The notes: generated from the sequence alone by a model not told the origin. Shown: positions 26,590 through 35,986, counted from the first letter of the stretch. The stretch: DNA of 64,000 nt from Microbulbifer sp. ALW1 (GCF_009903625.1 NZ_CP047569.1:2892501-2956500), one strand, 5' to 3'. Numbers and translations: made by a program.

Positions 26590-28221
26590 ATGAACCAGAG
26601 CATTACGGGGATCGATTGGGCGATTATCGCCGTTTATTGCGTGGGCCTGCTGGTCATGGCGTACTGGCTTGCGCGCCGCCAGGAGAGCCGCGAAGACTAC
26701 TATGTGGCGGGGCGCAATGTAGGCCCCTGGCCAGTTGGTCTTTCGATCATGGCTACCCAGTGTTCCACCAACAGTATTCTGGGTGCTCCGGCATTTGTCG
26801 CCTTCGCGGCTGGCGGAGGCATGCTGTGGTTGCAGTACGAACTGGCGGTGCCACTGGCAATGATCGTATTGATTCTCTGCGTGATGCCGCTGTTCAGGCA
26901 TCTGCAGCTGGTCTCGGTCTACGCCTACCTCGAACAGCGGTTTCATCTCACCACACGGCTCACCCTGAGCGGCTTGTTTCTCTTTGTGCGGGCCTTTGCC
27001 ACCGCGGTTACCGTTTATAGCATCGCACTGGTGATTGACCTGATCACCGGGCTCGGTTTTGCGGCCTCAGTGTTATTGCTAGGGGTGTTTACCGTGGTCT
27101 ACGACGTGATGGGCGGTATTCGCGGTGTCATTTATTCCGATGTGATTCAACTGTTGATACTGGCGGTGATGCTGCTGGTGGTATTGCTGATGCTGGTGGA
27201 TGCCAGTGGGGGATTTGCACCGATGTGGCAGTCGTTTTCTGACGCGCGCAAAACCACCCTGGACTTTGCCCATCACGGGTTTGGTGATGGCCAGACCTTT
27301 GCTTTCTGGCCCATGCTGTTCGGTGGTTTGTTTCTGTACGTCTCTTATTACGGATGTGATCAGAGCCAGGTACAGCGCCAGCTGAGTACCCGGGATATCG
27401 ATGCGACCAACAATGCGCTGTTGATCAACGGACTGCTGCGCTTTCCTCTGGTCCTGCTCTATTGCCTGGTCGGTGTTGGAATTGCGGTTTACGCTGCACA
27501 GCATCCGCAATTTGTCGCCGCGCTTCCGGACTCGGGTGAGGGCCCGGAGTTTAACCTCGCTGTCCCACTGTACATGATCCATGCGTTGCCCGTGGGATTG
27601 GTCGGTTTGAGTCTGGTCGCCCTGTTTGCCGCGGCCATGTCGTCACTGGATTCCGTGCTCAATTCTCTGAGCGCCACCACCATGGAAGACTTCGTCCGGC
27701 GTTTTCACCGCGGTCACTGGACGGCGCACAAAGAACTGATTCTGTCGCGGGGGATTACCGCTCTCTGGGGTGGAGTCACCCTGGTGATGGCATTTTTTGT
27801 CGGCGATATTGCGCCGACAGTACTCGAGGCCATCAACAAGATCGGTTCACTGGCCAACGGGCCGATTCTCGCGGTATTCGCGCTCGGATTCCTGACGCAC
27901 CGGGTGCGCGGAGACCATGCTATTGCCGGCTTGCTCGCCGGTATTACGGGCAATGGTATCTGCTGGCTGTTTCTAACTGAGATCTCGTGGCTTTGGTGGA
28001 ATGTGATTGGCTTTGTACTGGCGGTACTGGTTGCACTTCTGGCTTCGTTGATCTGGGCGCGAAATGGGGCGGGACACCGCATGGCGAGGGACAGTGATCT
28101 CTACGCCGCGGCCATTCGGCACCACTTGTGGGAGGAGGCGCACTACAACTGGTATCGGCGTTGTTTGTGGTTGCTGGCCTGGTTTGCAGTGCTGTTCATT
28201 TTGCTGTGGTACCTGGCTTAG
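26590..28221 (+). CDS. Sodium:solute symporter (SSS family)
   Basis: A 543-residue inner-membrane symporter with about 13-14 spans. SSS features include REDYYVAGRNVGPWPVGLSIMATQCST, the YDVMGGIRGVIYSDVIQ helix and the sodium-site helix VALFAAAMSSLDSVLNSLSATT. The closest kinds are sugar-acid and sialic-acid-type SSS carriers. Its place just after a PL10 lyase suggests uptake of unsaturated galacturonides or galacturonate; this is inference. Start follows AGGGCAGGG. Confidence 0.88.
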   Translation: MNQSITGIDWAIIAVYCVGLLVMAYWLARRQESREDYYVAGRNVGPWPVGLSIMATQCSTNSILGAPAFVAFAAGGGMLWLQYELAVPLAMIVLILCVMPLFRHLQLVSVYAYLEQRFHLTTRLTLSGLFLFVRAFATAVTVYSIALVIDLITGLGFAASVLLLGVFTVVYDVMGGIRGVIYSDVIQLLILAVMLLVVLLMLVDASGGFAPMWQSFSDARKTTLDFAHHGFGDGQTFAFWPMLFGGLFLYVSYYGCDQSQVQRQLSTRDIDATNNALLINGLLRFPLVLLYCLVGVGIAVYAAQHPQFVAALPDSGEGPEFNLAVPLYMIHALPVGLVGLSLVALFAAAMSSLDSVLNSLSATTMEDFVRRFHRGHWTAHKELILSRGITALWGGVTLVMAFFVGDIAPTVLEAINKIGSLANGPILAVFALGFLTHRVRGDHAIAGLLAGITGNGICWLFLTEISWLWWNVIGFVLAVLVALLASLIWARNGAGHRMARDSDLYAAAIRHHLWEEAHYNWYRRCLWLLAWFAVLFILLWYLA

Positions 28222-28263
28222 AGGACGGTGCGCTCTTGATAGGCCATACAGCTTAGCCTCTCA

Positions 28264-28311
28264 CTCCGCGACTTAGTCCGCGACTTACTTCGCGGCTTAC
28301 TCCTCGATTTT
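28264..28311. repeat. 12-bp tandem repeat carrying the stop codon of the YdeI-like gene
   Basis: Three and a half copies of a 12-base unit (CTCCGCGACTTA type). On the minus strand each unit begins with TAA in the same frame, so the gene's natural stop is followed by two more in-frame stops at 12-base intervals. Confidence 0.8.
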
Positions 28312-28848
28312 AGGCGCGCTGAACGCCTTGCTGTAGAAGCCGGATGTGTCAAAGCAGCAGACTCTCTTTTTACCCTCAGCCAGCATATTGCAGGCATCGA
28401 GGATACGCTTGTCGCGAGTCTTTGCCTGCTTTGCGGATGTTACCCAGTGGATCCAGTCGATTCGGGCAATCGTCGTTGTAGCCTCCCAGTTGGCCTGGGA
28501 TTCGGGAGAGGCCGCCAGTGCCTTTTTCAGGTCCGCAGGCACTTCGGGTTCCGGCTCCTGGTCTACCGGCTGTATTTCAAACTGGGCGATGTCGCCGTAA
28601 GTGGCGCCCGAGGCATCCAGCAAGGTTTTATCAATTTTCAGCCAATGACTCTTCTGACCGTCCGGCTCCAGTAGCGCCTGAAAGTGCTCGCCATTGATGC
28701 TGCCATTGATCGAGGTTCGGCCGCGCCGGGGAAGTATTGCGCTGGCTTCTTTGGGCAGTACCACGAATGCCCAGTTGTTACCATCGCCTGACTTTTGGGG
28801 GCGGAGTAGTTTGTCTTTGAATTGATATTTCTTGTTTTCTTGTGTCAT
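28297..28848 (-). CDS. DUF1905 / YdeI-like domain protein
   Basis: A 183-residue protein: DUF1905 barrel at residues about 8-95 (NNWAFVVLPKEAS, GSINGEHFQALLEPDGQKSHWLKIDK) and a YdeI/OmpD-associated helical domain at about 105-165 (PADLKKALAASPESQANWEATT, RIDWIHWVTSAKQAKTRDKRI). YdeI-type domains have been linked to bacteriocin protection, but no such role is shown here. The 3' end lies in a 12-bp tandem repeat. Convergent with the symporter gene. Confidence 0.85.
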   Translation of the reverse strand: MTQENKKYQFKDKLLRPQKSGDGNNWAFVVLPKEASAILPRRGRTSINGSINGEHFQALLEPDGQKSHWLKIDKTLLDASGATYGDIAQFEIQPVDQEPEPEVPADLKKALAASPESQANWEATTTIARIDWIHWVTSAKQAKTRDKRILDACNMLAEGKKRVCCFDTSGFYSKAFSAPKIEE

Positions 28849-28990
28849 TTTTTGATCAATTTAGTGGTCCCGAGGCCAGTCTCACTGGAAGCTCTCAGGT
28901 GTGAAACGCCAAGGCGCGGTTTCCGGAAGTGACGCTACACCCTCGGGCACCCCTCCTGTCAAGCGTGTCGGTTGGACTTGTTGCGAAGTT

Positions 28991-29377
28991 TTAGTGGACC
29001 GTCTCGCGCTTTGGCATCAGATACCACAGTATGATTGCTACCAGGAAGAGTGCAGGCACATCACCGAGTAAATTCGCCCGCTCAGTCTCATCAATCAGTG
29101 CCTGCACCAGCATAATGGCGCCGTGCACAATACTCGACCAGATGGTGAACCAGATAAGGCTCCGGTTTGCCTGCGGGTCTTTCGCCGCCAGGATCAAAAA
29201 GACCCCGAGGGTGGCGTAGACCCCCATAATCATCTGCTCGTATTCTGGCTGCCTCGGTGTCCAGCCCCAGCCCGAGGGCCACACCCACATCATCATCGCG
29301 TAGATTCCGAAAATAAAGAAAACGCCGAATACAACGAGCGCGACTTTCAAATACTTGAGTTTCTGTTCATTTTCCAT
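28991..29377 (-). CDS. Four-helix small membrane protein (DUF6632-like)
   Basis: A 128-residue integral membrane protein with four predicted spans (ALVVFGVFFIFGIYAMMMWVW, MIMGVYATLGVFLILAA, FTIWSSIVHGAIMLVQAL, ALFLVAIILWYLM) and short charged ends. The layout resembles DUF6632 proteins; function unknown. The ATG at 29377 follows GGAG; a TTG four codons earlier is less likely. Divergent from the exported NTF2-like gene. Confidence 0.7.
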   Translation of the reverse strand: MENEQKLKYLKVALVVFGVFFIFGIYAMMMWVWPSGWGWTPRQPEYEQMIMGVYATLGVFLILAAKDPQANRSLIWFTIWSSIVHGAIMLVQALIDETERANLLGDVPALFLVAIILWYLMPKRETVH

Positions 29378-29493
29378 GGTCGGCTCCAATCCCGATGTTC
29401 CATTGACCGGGTTTTCATTGGTATAGCATTTACTGCAGTTTTGGTTGTTAAATATAGTGAATTAGCAATAACAAAATCCGGAGAGAAGAGAAT

Positions 29494-30003
29494 ATGGCGA
29501 TTAACGCGAGACGCTGGATGGCGGTGTGGGTAGTGATTTTTCTGGCTGTGATGCAGGCTTATCCGGTATGGGGCGACACAGCAGAAACCGGCGATCAGGA
29601 TACGTTGGCGGTTTCTTCCCAGCTGGATGCCTTTCACAAGGCTGCGGCGAACGCAGACGCGGATACTTACTTCGGTCTTTTTGGCAAAGACGGCGTCTTT
29701 ATTGGCACCGATGCGTCAGAGCGCTGGACCCTGGAAGAATTCAAACAGTATGCAAAGCCCTATTTCGATCAGGGGAAGGGCTGGACTTATGTACCGAGAG
29801 ATAGAACCGTAGTGATCCATGGTGATGTGGCCTGGTTTGATGAGCTGTTGGATAACGCCGCCTATGGCGAATGTCGAGGGAGTGGGGTGTTGATCAAGCA
29901 AAACGGCCAGTGGAAGATCGCCCAGTACAACCTGCATTTCCCGATCCCCAACGACCTTGCCAAATCAATTACCAAAATGATTAAGGAACACCAGGCGAAC
30001 TAA
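29494..30003 (+). CDS. Exported SnoaL/NTF2-like protein
   Basis: A 169-residue protein with a signal peptide (cleavage near AYPVWG) and a SnoaL_3/NTF2-type alpha+beta cone domain (LDAFHKAAANADADTYFGLF, GVFIGTDASERWTLEEF, GSGVLIKQNGQWKIAQYNLHFPIP). This fold serves enzymes and ligand-binding proteins alike; the role is unknown. A single-gene transcript is likely, with GGAGAGAAGAG before the start. Confidence 0.85.
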   Translation: MAINARRWMAVWVVIFLAVMQAYPVWGDTAETGDQDTLAVSSQLDAFHKAAANADADTYFGLFGKDGVFIGTDASERWTLEEFKQYAKPYFDQGKGWTYVPRDRTVVIHGDVAWFDELLDNAAYGECRGSGVLIKQNGQWKIAQYNLHFPIPNDLAKSITKMIKEHQAN

Positions 30004-30124
30004 AAGGTTTCACTGCTCTGTTAGATAGAACATTGTCGCTCCCGGGCAGGTACAGTTAATCCTGTGCCATACTTTTTTGAACGGATTTATCGACAGTGAA
30101 CTGCGTAGTAAAGGAGTGAGGTTC

Positions 30125-32389
30125 ATGTTTGTCGCTAGGGATTGGTGTCGCGCCAGGTGCAGCAGCAAGGCCTTTATAAAGGCCCCTACAAAGGCTGCTG
30201 TCACAGTTATAGCCCTCATGCTGATCATTCTTTCGGGTGTAGCCGTAAAAGCGTGGGGGCAGGGCGCCGACGCAGGCTCCCACGACCACAAGCCACCTCC
30301 GCAAACCTCTCACAATGCTGGCAACTACTGGGAAGATCACAAGCTTCCGGGGCCAATCGGTCAGTGGCTGCCGAAAAGGAAAACACTTCGTGGCATCGTA
30401 AAAGGCAATGGCGCGCCACTGCGGGGTTACAAGGTATCTCTGTATGCCAGCTATGTCGCCGGCTTGCCGTTTGATCGTGTCATTGCAACCACTTATACCG
30501 ATGCGGCGGGCGAGTTTGAAATACACTATCGGCCGCCCGGCTTTTTGCCATACAACAAGGGGCCGGTACTGTTTGTAATCGCAGAGCGGGGGCCGGTCAT
30601 GCTCGCCACAGCGGTAGATAGCGGAAAGCGATGGCCCGGCAACGTCGTTGTCAACGAACGCACCACGGTGGCGGCGGGCACGGCCTTCGCCCAGTTTGTA
30701 CAGGGGCGCAAGATACGCGGCAATACCTACGGCATGCGCAATGCCATTCGCATGGCCGAGAATATGGCCAATCCGAAAACGGGCGAGGTCGGGGAGGTGT
30801 TGCGTCGCTCACCGAATGGCACTGATACCTCGACCTTTGCGACCTTCAATTCACTGACCAATATGATCGCAGGATGTGTGGCGAATGCGATAAATTGCCA
30901 TGCGCTGTTTGCTGCGACCAGCCATCCAGGAGAACCCGCTACCACGACTGTGCTTGAGGCGATGGCCAATATCGTTAAATTCCCCGCTTACCCCAATTAC
31001 CCCTCGGCGGCGGATGACCCGCTGTACCTCCTGTCTCTGGTCTCCCCTGTCTACCAGCCGGCGCTGACGGAGAGACCCACCAATTGGCTGTTGTTCATCA
31101 AGTTTACCGGTGGCTTTTACACGGACCAGGACAGCGACAATTTAATGAACGGCCCCGGCAATGTCGCCATCGATGAGCAGGGCTACGCCTGGGTCATCAA
31201 CAATTACACGCCGCAGCCCCCCGATGAATTTGCCTGTACCGGGCAGCGACTGTTGAAGTTCTTCCCCTGGGGGGAAACCTTCCCCGGGTCGCCATTTACC
31301 GGTGGTGGCCTCAGTGGTGCGGGCTTTGGCGTTACCCTGGATCCGAAAGGCCTGCTGTGGGTGGGAAACTATGGGTTTGAAGCACCCAGCTGCGCAAACG
31401 GCAATATCCCTCCAGATCCCGCAAACAAGATACCCGCGACACACAACAGCGTTTCGCTGTTTCTTCCCAATGGCAAGCCCTTGTCTTCGGACAGCGGCTT
31501 CACCAATGGAAATATCTGGTGGCCCCAGGGAACGGTGTCGGATCGGGACGGAAATATCTGGATTGCAAACTGTGGCAATGACACCGTCACTCTGATTCCG
31601 AATGGCAATCCACTACTGGCGAAAAATTTTCCGCTGCCCGGCGCGGGAACCCCGGAAGCGCCGAACCTGAAACCATTTGCGATTGCCATAGATCCCAAAG
31701 GCCGCGCCTGGGTAACCGGCAATAACTCCGGTGAGGTGTACATGCTAAATGTGGAGGGTGAGATTGAAGTGAAAGATACTTCAATGGTCGATATTTCTTA
31801 CCCCATTGGAATTTCTGGCGACAGCAAGGGCAACATGTGGGTGAACAGTACCAGCGGGGTGAGAATTCCCTGTGTCGATCCCTACGAGCCCCAGAACGGC
31901 CCCAGCCCTTCGATTGTGTTCTTCCCGGCCGATGGCGGAGCGCCCACGCAAATTACCAATCAGGGCGGCCTTGGCTTGCCATGGGGTAATGCCGTAGACG
32001 GCGCCGACTCACTCTGGGTGTTCAATTTTGGTAAGTCACCGGTGGAAGATGTCACCGAAGATACGCAGTTTGGCGATACCGCGATTTCCCACTTCTGCGG
32101 CTCCGGCAAATGCCCGCAGGGGCGTACGCTGGGCGATCCTATATCACCGCCCACCGGCTACACCAGCGATGCACTGGATCGCCTCACCGGCGGCGGCATA
32201 GATCCGTCCGGGAACATCTGGCTGATGAACAACTGGAAAAAGGCCGGACCGGCGCTCTACGACATCAATCCCGGGGAAAACTCCATTGTGATTGTCCCGG
32301 GCGCCGCAACACCGGTAAAAACGCCTTTGATCGGGCCACCACGCACGTTTCCCAATGCCGCGCGATCACGCCATGGCGATGGCTACTGA
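30125..32389 (+). CDS. Secreted NHL/SMP-30-type beta-propeller protein
   Basis: A 754-residue exported protein. After a signal anchor (about 18-45) and a His/Pro-rich stretch, a carboxypeptidase-regulatory-like beta domain (LRGIVKGNGAPLRGYKVSLYASY to GEFEIHYRPPG) is followed by a helical segment and then a C-terminal propeller of repeated GxxxDxxGxxWVxN blades (VAIDEQGYAWVINN, VTLDPKGLLWVGNY, VSDRDGNIWIANC, IAIDPKGRAWVTGN, SGDSKGNMWVNS). Such propellers act as lactonases or binding proteins; no catalytic set is obvious. The ATG is chosen with AAGGAG eight bases upstream. Confidence 0.8.
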   Translation: MFVARDWCRARCSSKAFIKAPTKAAVTVIALMLIILSGVAVKAWGQGADAGSHDHKPPPQTSHNAGNYWEDHKLPGPIGQWLPKRKTLRGIVKGNGAPLRGYKVSLYASYVAGLPFDRVIATTYTDAAGEFEIHYRPPGFLPYNKGPVLFVIAERGPVMLATAVDSGKRWPGNVVVNERTTVAAGTAFAQFVQGRKIRGNTYGMRNAIRMAENMANPKTGEVGEVLRRSPNGTDTSTFATFNSLTNMIAGCVANAINCHALFAATSHPGEPATTTVLEAMANIVKFPAYPNYPSAADDPLYLLSLVSPVYQPALTERPTNWLLFIKFTGGFYTDQDSDNLMNGPGNVAIDEQGYAWVINNYTPQPPDEFACTGQRLLKFFPWGETFPGSPFTGGGLSGAGFGVTLDPKGLLWVGNYGFEAPSCANGNIPPDPANKIPATHNSVSLFLPNGKPLSSDSGFTNGNIWWPQGTVSDRDGNIWIANCGNDTVTLIPNGNPLLAKNFPLPGAGTPEAPNLKPFAIAIDPKGRAWVTGNNSGEVYMLNVEGEIEVKDTSMVDISYPIGISGDSKGNMWVNSTSGVRIPCVDPYEPQNGPSPSIVFFPADGGAPTQITNQGGLGLPWGNAVDGADSLWVFNFGKSPVEDVTEDTQFGDTAISHFCGSGKCPQGRTLGDPISPPTGYTSDALDRLTGGGIDPSGNIWLMNNWKKAGPALYDINPGENSIVIVPGAATPVKTPLIGPPRTFPNAARSRHGDGY

Positions 32390-32449
32390 TATCGCATAGC
32401 GGGATTTCGGAGCCGGGGATTTGGGGAAAGCGGCAGTGCATTGGGCCAA

Positions 32450-34015
32450 TCAGAAATGTAAACCGGTCTGTAAGGCTAATCCGTATTCATCATTGCGGTC
32501 TGACGCGGTAACGGCGAAGTCGGCAAAAAAGGTCTCGCCCCCAAATGCCATACCCAGGGAGGGCGTACCTGTCTCATCAACGAGGTTGTAGCGGTACCCC
32601 AAACGCAGATGGTTACCGGCGAATATACGCCAATCTACGCCAGTGGCGATGTACTGCTTGTCCGGATCAAACCCCAAGGGCTCGTTGCGCGTCAGGTCGT
32701 AGTCCAGGGTCCAGGTGATGTCTTTGCGCTGATAGGCGACTGCAGCACGGGCAATGGTGTCTATCACTATGCCTTTACCGTAGGGGGCCTCGACCTCGAA
32801 GGGGATAAGGTTTTTAACCACAATACCCATATTCCAATAGGGGTTGATGTCGTAGTCCAAGCCAATATCGATATTCGCCCGGCTGTGGCTCCTGCGATTG
32901 GAATCGTCGAGAAAAGCATCGAAATCAATATTCTGGATGGATTGGGAGAATCCTATAGCCTCGATCCATTGCTGCTTGAGTGTGACACCGAGCGACCAGT
33001 CTGGCGCAAATGCCAGGTCAGTTGCGGCGCTGAGTGCGAATTCCTCCACCTCCGCGCCAGAGAACTCGACGGCAGAGTGAAATTCCTCGGGAATCTGGTA
33101 ACGCAGGTAATCGCGTATCTCAATACCATCCAGGCCGAGTTCTTCCAGTGAGCGGCCCTGGTTTTGCGCAACCGCTGCATTCAACAAGCCTTCGAGATCG
33201 ATGTATTCATCCAGTGATTCCACGTCGAATCGCAGCTCTTCAATAGCTTTAATGACTGCGCTCACGCTGGGAATGTCTTGATAATTTCGTAACTCGTCAC
33301 TGATCTCGCCCGCGTCAACATCGCGCTCGATCAGGCTGATGACGTCGTCAAAGTCGGTCTCGCGCAACAGGCGATCAAGAGACTGGGAGCCCTCAAGCAC
33401 ATTGGCGACGGCGTCGACGGTATCAAACATTTGATTTAGCCGCTGTACATCAAGCGGCGAAATCTTGACCTGCGCGCCCACTACCAGGTAGCGCCGATAG
33501 CCGCTGGCAAAACTCCAGCGATCGGTTTGCTTACCAAAGGAAAAGCCGGCGGAAGCGGCGGTCCGCAAGGGGGCGTCCGACAGGGACTCCAGTTCATTGA
33601 GCAGGTCGCGCGACTGTCCTGTTACCTTGCGAATATCGTCCGGCTGCAAGTTGCCGTCTGCAAACAGATCGTGCATGGAACCGAGGTTGCTATCAAACTC
33701 CAGTTCACCGCTTTCACTGAGCGCTTCCACGCGATCGATAAAGTTGTTGCGATCCAGCAGTCTCACCCCGGCATTCGCGTGTAAAAAATAGCCGGGGTTG
33801 CGATCGAATTTAGCACTCGCAAGTAGAGCCGGGTTAAAGATCCCCGCCTCATTGGGGCGTGCTGATGCGGTTCCGGCACCGCCCAAAGCCATTGTACGGC
33901 TATCAAAAGAAACAAAAGAGACCGCTTGAGCAATTGGCGATACAGCGATCAACGCGATACACATTGGCAGCGTTCGCATGCATTGCGGTATCGCCAATCG
34001 ATCTTTACTACACAT
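32450..34015 (-). CDS. TraF-like outer-membrane beta-barrel protein
   Basis: A 521-residue exported protein of the family annotated as conjugal-transfer TraF (PF13729). A signal peptide ends near SPIAQA; VSFVSFDSRTMALGGAGTASARPNEAGIFNPALLAS is the FadL/TraF-like N-terminal signature; and the C-terminus alternates amphipathic strands ending in the aromatic GLALQTGLHF, as in outer-membrane barrels. No conjugation genes are nearby, so a transfer role is unlikely. The central helical insert (about 130-300) is unusually acidic. It follows trxC by 29 bases. The start is uncertain; an ATG 12 codons later is possible. Confidence 0.78.
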   Translation of the reverse strand: MCSKDRLAIPQCMRTLPMCIALIAVSPIAQAVSFVSFDSRTMALGGAGTASARPNEAGIFNPALLASAKFDRNPGYFLHANAGVRLLDRNNFIDRVEALSESGELEFDSNLGSMHDLFADGNLQPDDIRKVTGQSRDLLNELESLSDAPLRTAASAGFSFGKQTDRWSFASGYRRYLVVGAQVKISPLDVQRLNQMFDTVDAVANVLEGSQSLDRLLRETDFDDVISLIERDVDAGEISDELRNYQDIPSVSAVIKAIEELRFDVESLDEYIDLEGLLNAAVAQNQGRSLEELGLDGIEIRDYLRYQIPEEFHSAVEFSGAEVEEFALSAATDLAFAPDWSLGVTLKQQWIEAIGFSQSIQNIDFDAFLDDSNRRSHSRANIDIGLDYDINPYWNMGIVVKNLIPFEVEAPYGKGIVIDTIARAAVAYQRKDITWTLDYDLTRNEPLGFDPDKQYIATGVDWRIFAGNHLRLGYRYNLVDETGTPSLGMAFGGETFFADFAVTASDRNDEYGLALQTGLHF

Positions 34016-34044
34016 GAGTTTTTCCCGGAAAAGGTACACAAGTA

Positions 34045-34494
34045 TTAGCTGGACGGCAGATTCTGTCCCAGCCACTGTATGAATTGCGGCATGGGCAGGG
34101 CGCCCGAAAGCCGCGCAATTTCGCGGCCACGATGGAACACCATCAACGTGGGAATAGAGCGAATCTGAAATGTGCCGGCCGTCTGCTGATTGGCTTCTGT
34201 ATCCAGTTTCACAAACACTGCCCGTGTCGTCATTTCCGTGGCCACCTGGCTGAACACCGGCGCAAACTGCTGGCAGGGGCCACACCAGGTGGCCCAGAAA
34301 TCGACCACTACCGGCAGGTCACTCTTGTCGATAAAGCGACGAAAACTGGCATCGGTGGCATTAATGGGCTGGCCGCTAAGCAATCGCGCGCGACATTTGC
34401 CACACAGGGGGCCATCGCCCAGGCGCTGGTGGGGCACGCGATTCGGTGCGGTGCAGCTGGGGCAGACGATCTGGGTGAGTTGTACGTCGGACAT
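34045..34494 (-). CDS. trxC: Thioredoxin 2
   Basis: A 149-residue TrxC with an N-terminal zinc ribbon (CPSC and CGKC, residues about 11-34) and a thioredoxin domain with active site WCGPC. Reduces disulfides in the cytoplasm and is typically part of oxidative-stress defence. The ATG at 34494 follows GAGGAAA. It lies between the GFA-family gene and the TraF-like gene, all on the minus strand with short gaps, suggesting one transcript. Confidence 0.95.
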   Translation of the reverse strand: MSDVQLTQIVCPSCTAPNRVPHQRLGDGPLCGKCRARLLSGQPINATDASFRRFIDKSDLPVVVDFWATWCGPCQQFAPVFSQVATEMTTRAVFVKLDTEANQQTAGTFQIRSIPTLMVFHRGREIARLSGALPMPQFIQWLGQNLPSS

Positions 34495-34536
34495 CAGAAA
34501 TTTCCTCAAGCGGGCAGGGTGCATTGGTGCATTGGC

Positions 34537-34884
34537 CTAAAAAGAAGCACCATCCACCTGCCGGATTTTTAATCCTTCCAGTAACTCCGGTTCCGCCATC
34601 CGCGCATTGACCGCGATCCGTTTCACCGGACATTTATCCGTTGTTACATAGTGTGTCAAACAACCGCAATTGTGGCACCTATGGTGCTCAATATCCCGGT
34701 CACCCCAGATATAAAAGTGCTTTACCGGCTGCTGGTAATGGACGGTGACCTCACCGGGCGCGTAGTAGGTCCAGAGCCCCGCATATCGTCGGCACAGAGA
34801 GCAATTGCAGCTGGTGACTTCTGTGGGGAGTGTGGCGACCTCCAGGGTGATATTGCCGCAGTGGCAACTGCCGAATGGTGTCAT
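34537..34884 (-). CDS. GFA-family zinc protein
   Basis: A 115-residue protein of the glutathione-dependent formaldehyde-activating (Gfa/CENP-V) family. Zinc ligands are visible in SCHCGNIT, CNCSLCRRY and CHNCGC. The family's original enzyme role is disputed; function here unknown. It is 13 bases from the methyltransferase gene upstream and 42 from trxC downstream. Confidence 0.9.
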   Translation of the reverse strand: MTPFGSCHCGNITLEVATLPTEVTSCNCSLCRRYAGLWTYYAPGEVTVHYQQPVKHFYIWGDRDIEHHRCHNCGCLTHYVTTDKCPVKRIAVNARMAEPELLEGLKIRQVDGASF

Positions 34885-34897
34885 TTCAACGCAACCC

Positions 34898-35593
34898 TCA
34901 AATGCGTCTGGATACCCAGGCGTGGATCAGCCCTGCCTGGAAAAATTGCACTGGGAGCTCGAAGCCGCCACACGCGATGATCTCGGCGATGCGCTGCGGC
35001 GGCAGGACGCCGACGTCATTGGCGTAAGCCTTGCGCATACGATCCACGGCCTCGGGGGTTAAATCGGCCGCGGCCATCATGTTCATCCATGCGTGTAGCA
35101 GAACGTCATACTCCGGTGAATTGACGTCCGATGCCAGGTCCGAACTCGCGAGCAGACCACCCGGCATCAGGCGGTTCGCGATTTCGCGAAAGAACCCGGC
35201 GCGCGCCTGGTGATCGAGAATAAATTGCGAGACCAGGAAGCAGGTGGCCGCGTCGTGTGCGTGCATTTCCGGCAGTGTATCCAGGTAGCCTTCGTGAAAC
35301 TGGCAGCGGCCGGCAAATCCTGCCATTTCGGCGCGCTCCCGGCATTTTTCCAGCATCGGGCCAGATGGCTCGACCGCGGTGAATTGCCACTTCGGATTCT
35401 GTTGCGCCAGATGGGCCATCTCCGCACCGGTTCCTACGCCCACACAGAGGATGCGCGCATCGGAGGGTAGTCCGGCAAAGATGGAATCCACCAGCAGATG
35501 CAGGCAGTCGCGAATTGGCGCCGTCTTGGCCCATTGGGTATCGTAGTTGGCTGCTTGCTGATCAAACAGGGCTTTGATTTCGTCTTGTTTCAT
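34898..35593 (-). CDS. Class I SAM-dependent methyltransferase
   Basis: A 231-residue Rossmann-type methyltransferase. AdoMet motif I is ILCVGVGTGAEMAHLAQ, the acidic end of strand 2 is FTAVEPSGPMLEKCRERAE, and motif II/III is ATCFLVSQFILDHQARAGFFREIANRLMPGGLLASSDL. Substrate not predictable. First gene of a likely four-gene transcript (methyltransferase, GFA protein, trxC, TraF-like protein). Confidence 0.88.
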   Translation of the reverse strand: MKQDEIKALFDQQAANYDTQWAKTAPIRDCLHLLVDSIFAGLPSDARILCVGVGTGAEMAHLAQQNPKWQFTAVEPSGPMLEKCRERAEMAGFAGRCQFHEGYLDTLPEMHAHDAATCFLVSQFILDHQARAGFFREIANRLMPGGLLASSDLASDVNSPEYDVLLHAWMNMMAAADLTPEAVDRMRKAYANDVGVLPPQRIAEIIACGGFELPVQFFQAGLIHAWVSRRI

Positions 35594-35683
35594 TACATTT
35601 CAGCTTTTGTACTGGAAAGGTATTCGCTCAACGCAAGCGAGATGGTTGAGCGTGCATCAAACAGTCGGTGGTAGTCGCCGCAC

Positions 35684-35884
35684 TTATTGTGCGGGCTTAT
35701 GGCCAAGGACCCGGGCCGGCAGCAAAAGCAGTGCGCGCAGGAAGGCAAACAAGGCCTCGAAAGTGATGCCGATGAGGCGAAACGGAAGCGTCAACAGCCA
35801 CACCAGTGGCCAGAGAAGGAGTGCCAGCAGTGCAAGCGGCCAGCAGAGAACGAACAGTATCAGCCAGAGCAGGAATTTGAGCAT
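35684..35884 (-). CDS. Small hydrophobic membrane protein
   Basis: A 66-residue protein that is almost entirely Leu/Trp-rich membrane sequence (LKFLLWLILFVLCWPLALLALLLWPLVWLL) with a short polar tail HKPAQ. The start at 35884 follows AAGGAC seven bases upstream. It precedes the methyltransferase operon by about 90 bases. Related small membrane proteins occur in gammaproteobacteria without known function. Confidence 0.65.
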   Translation of the reverse strand: MLKFLLWLILFVLCWPLALLALLLWPLVWLLTLPFRLIGITFEALFAFLRALLLLPARVLGHKPAQ

Positions 35885-35952
35885 CGCATGTCCTTGTCGG
35901 CAGTAGCCTTTGGTCCGAATCGGTCGCGTTAAAACTTCGCGATCGGTGTTTA

Positions 35953-35986
35953 GCCGCCCGCACCCCATCAGGTGGGGGCGGGCGGC
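35953..35986 (-). terminator. Strong GC hairpin downstream of the PHB depolymerase gene
   Basis: Arms GCCGCCCGC and GCGGGCGGC, extended by CCC/GGG after one mismatch. It starts about 50 bases beyond the depolymerase stop. No T run, so factor-dependent termination or mRNA 3' protection is as likely as intrinsic termination. Confidence 0.5.

Noticed and set aside
28264..28311. CRISPR-like short repeats
   Set aside because: Contiguous 12-bp units without spacers; a simple tandem repeat.
32450..34015. Conjugative transfer region, suggested by the TraF-like gene
   Set aside because: No other transfer, relaxase or type IV secretion genes nearby; the family is widespread outside plasmids.
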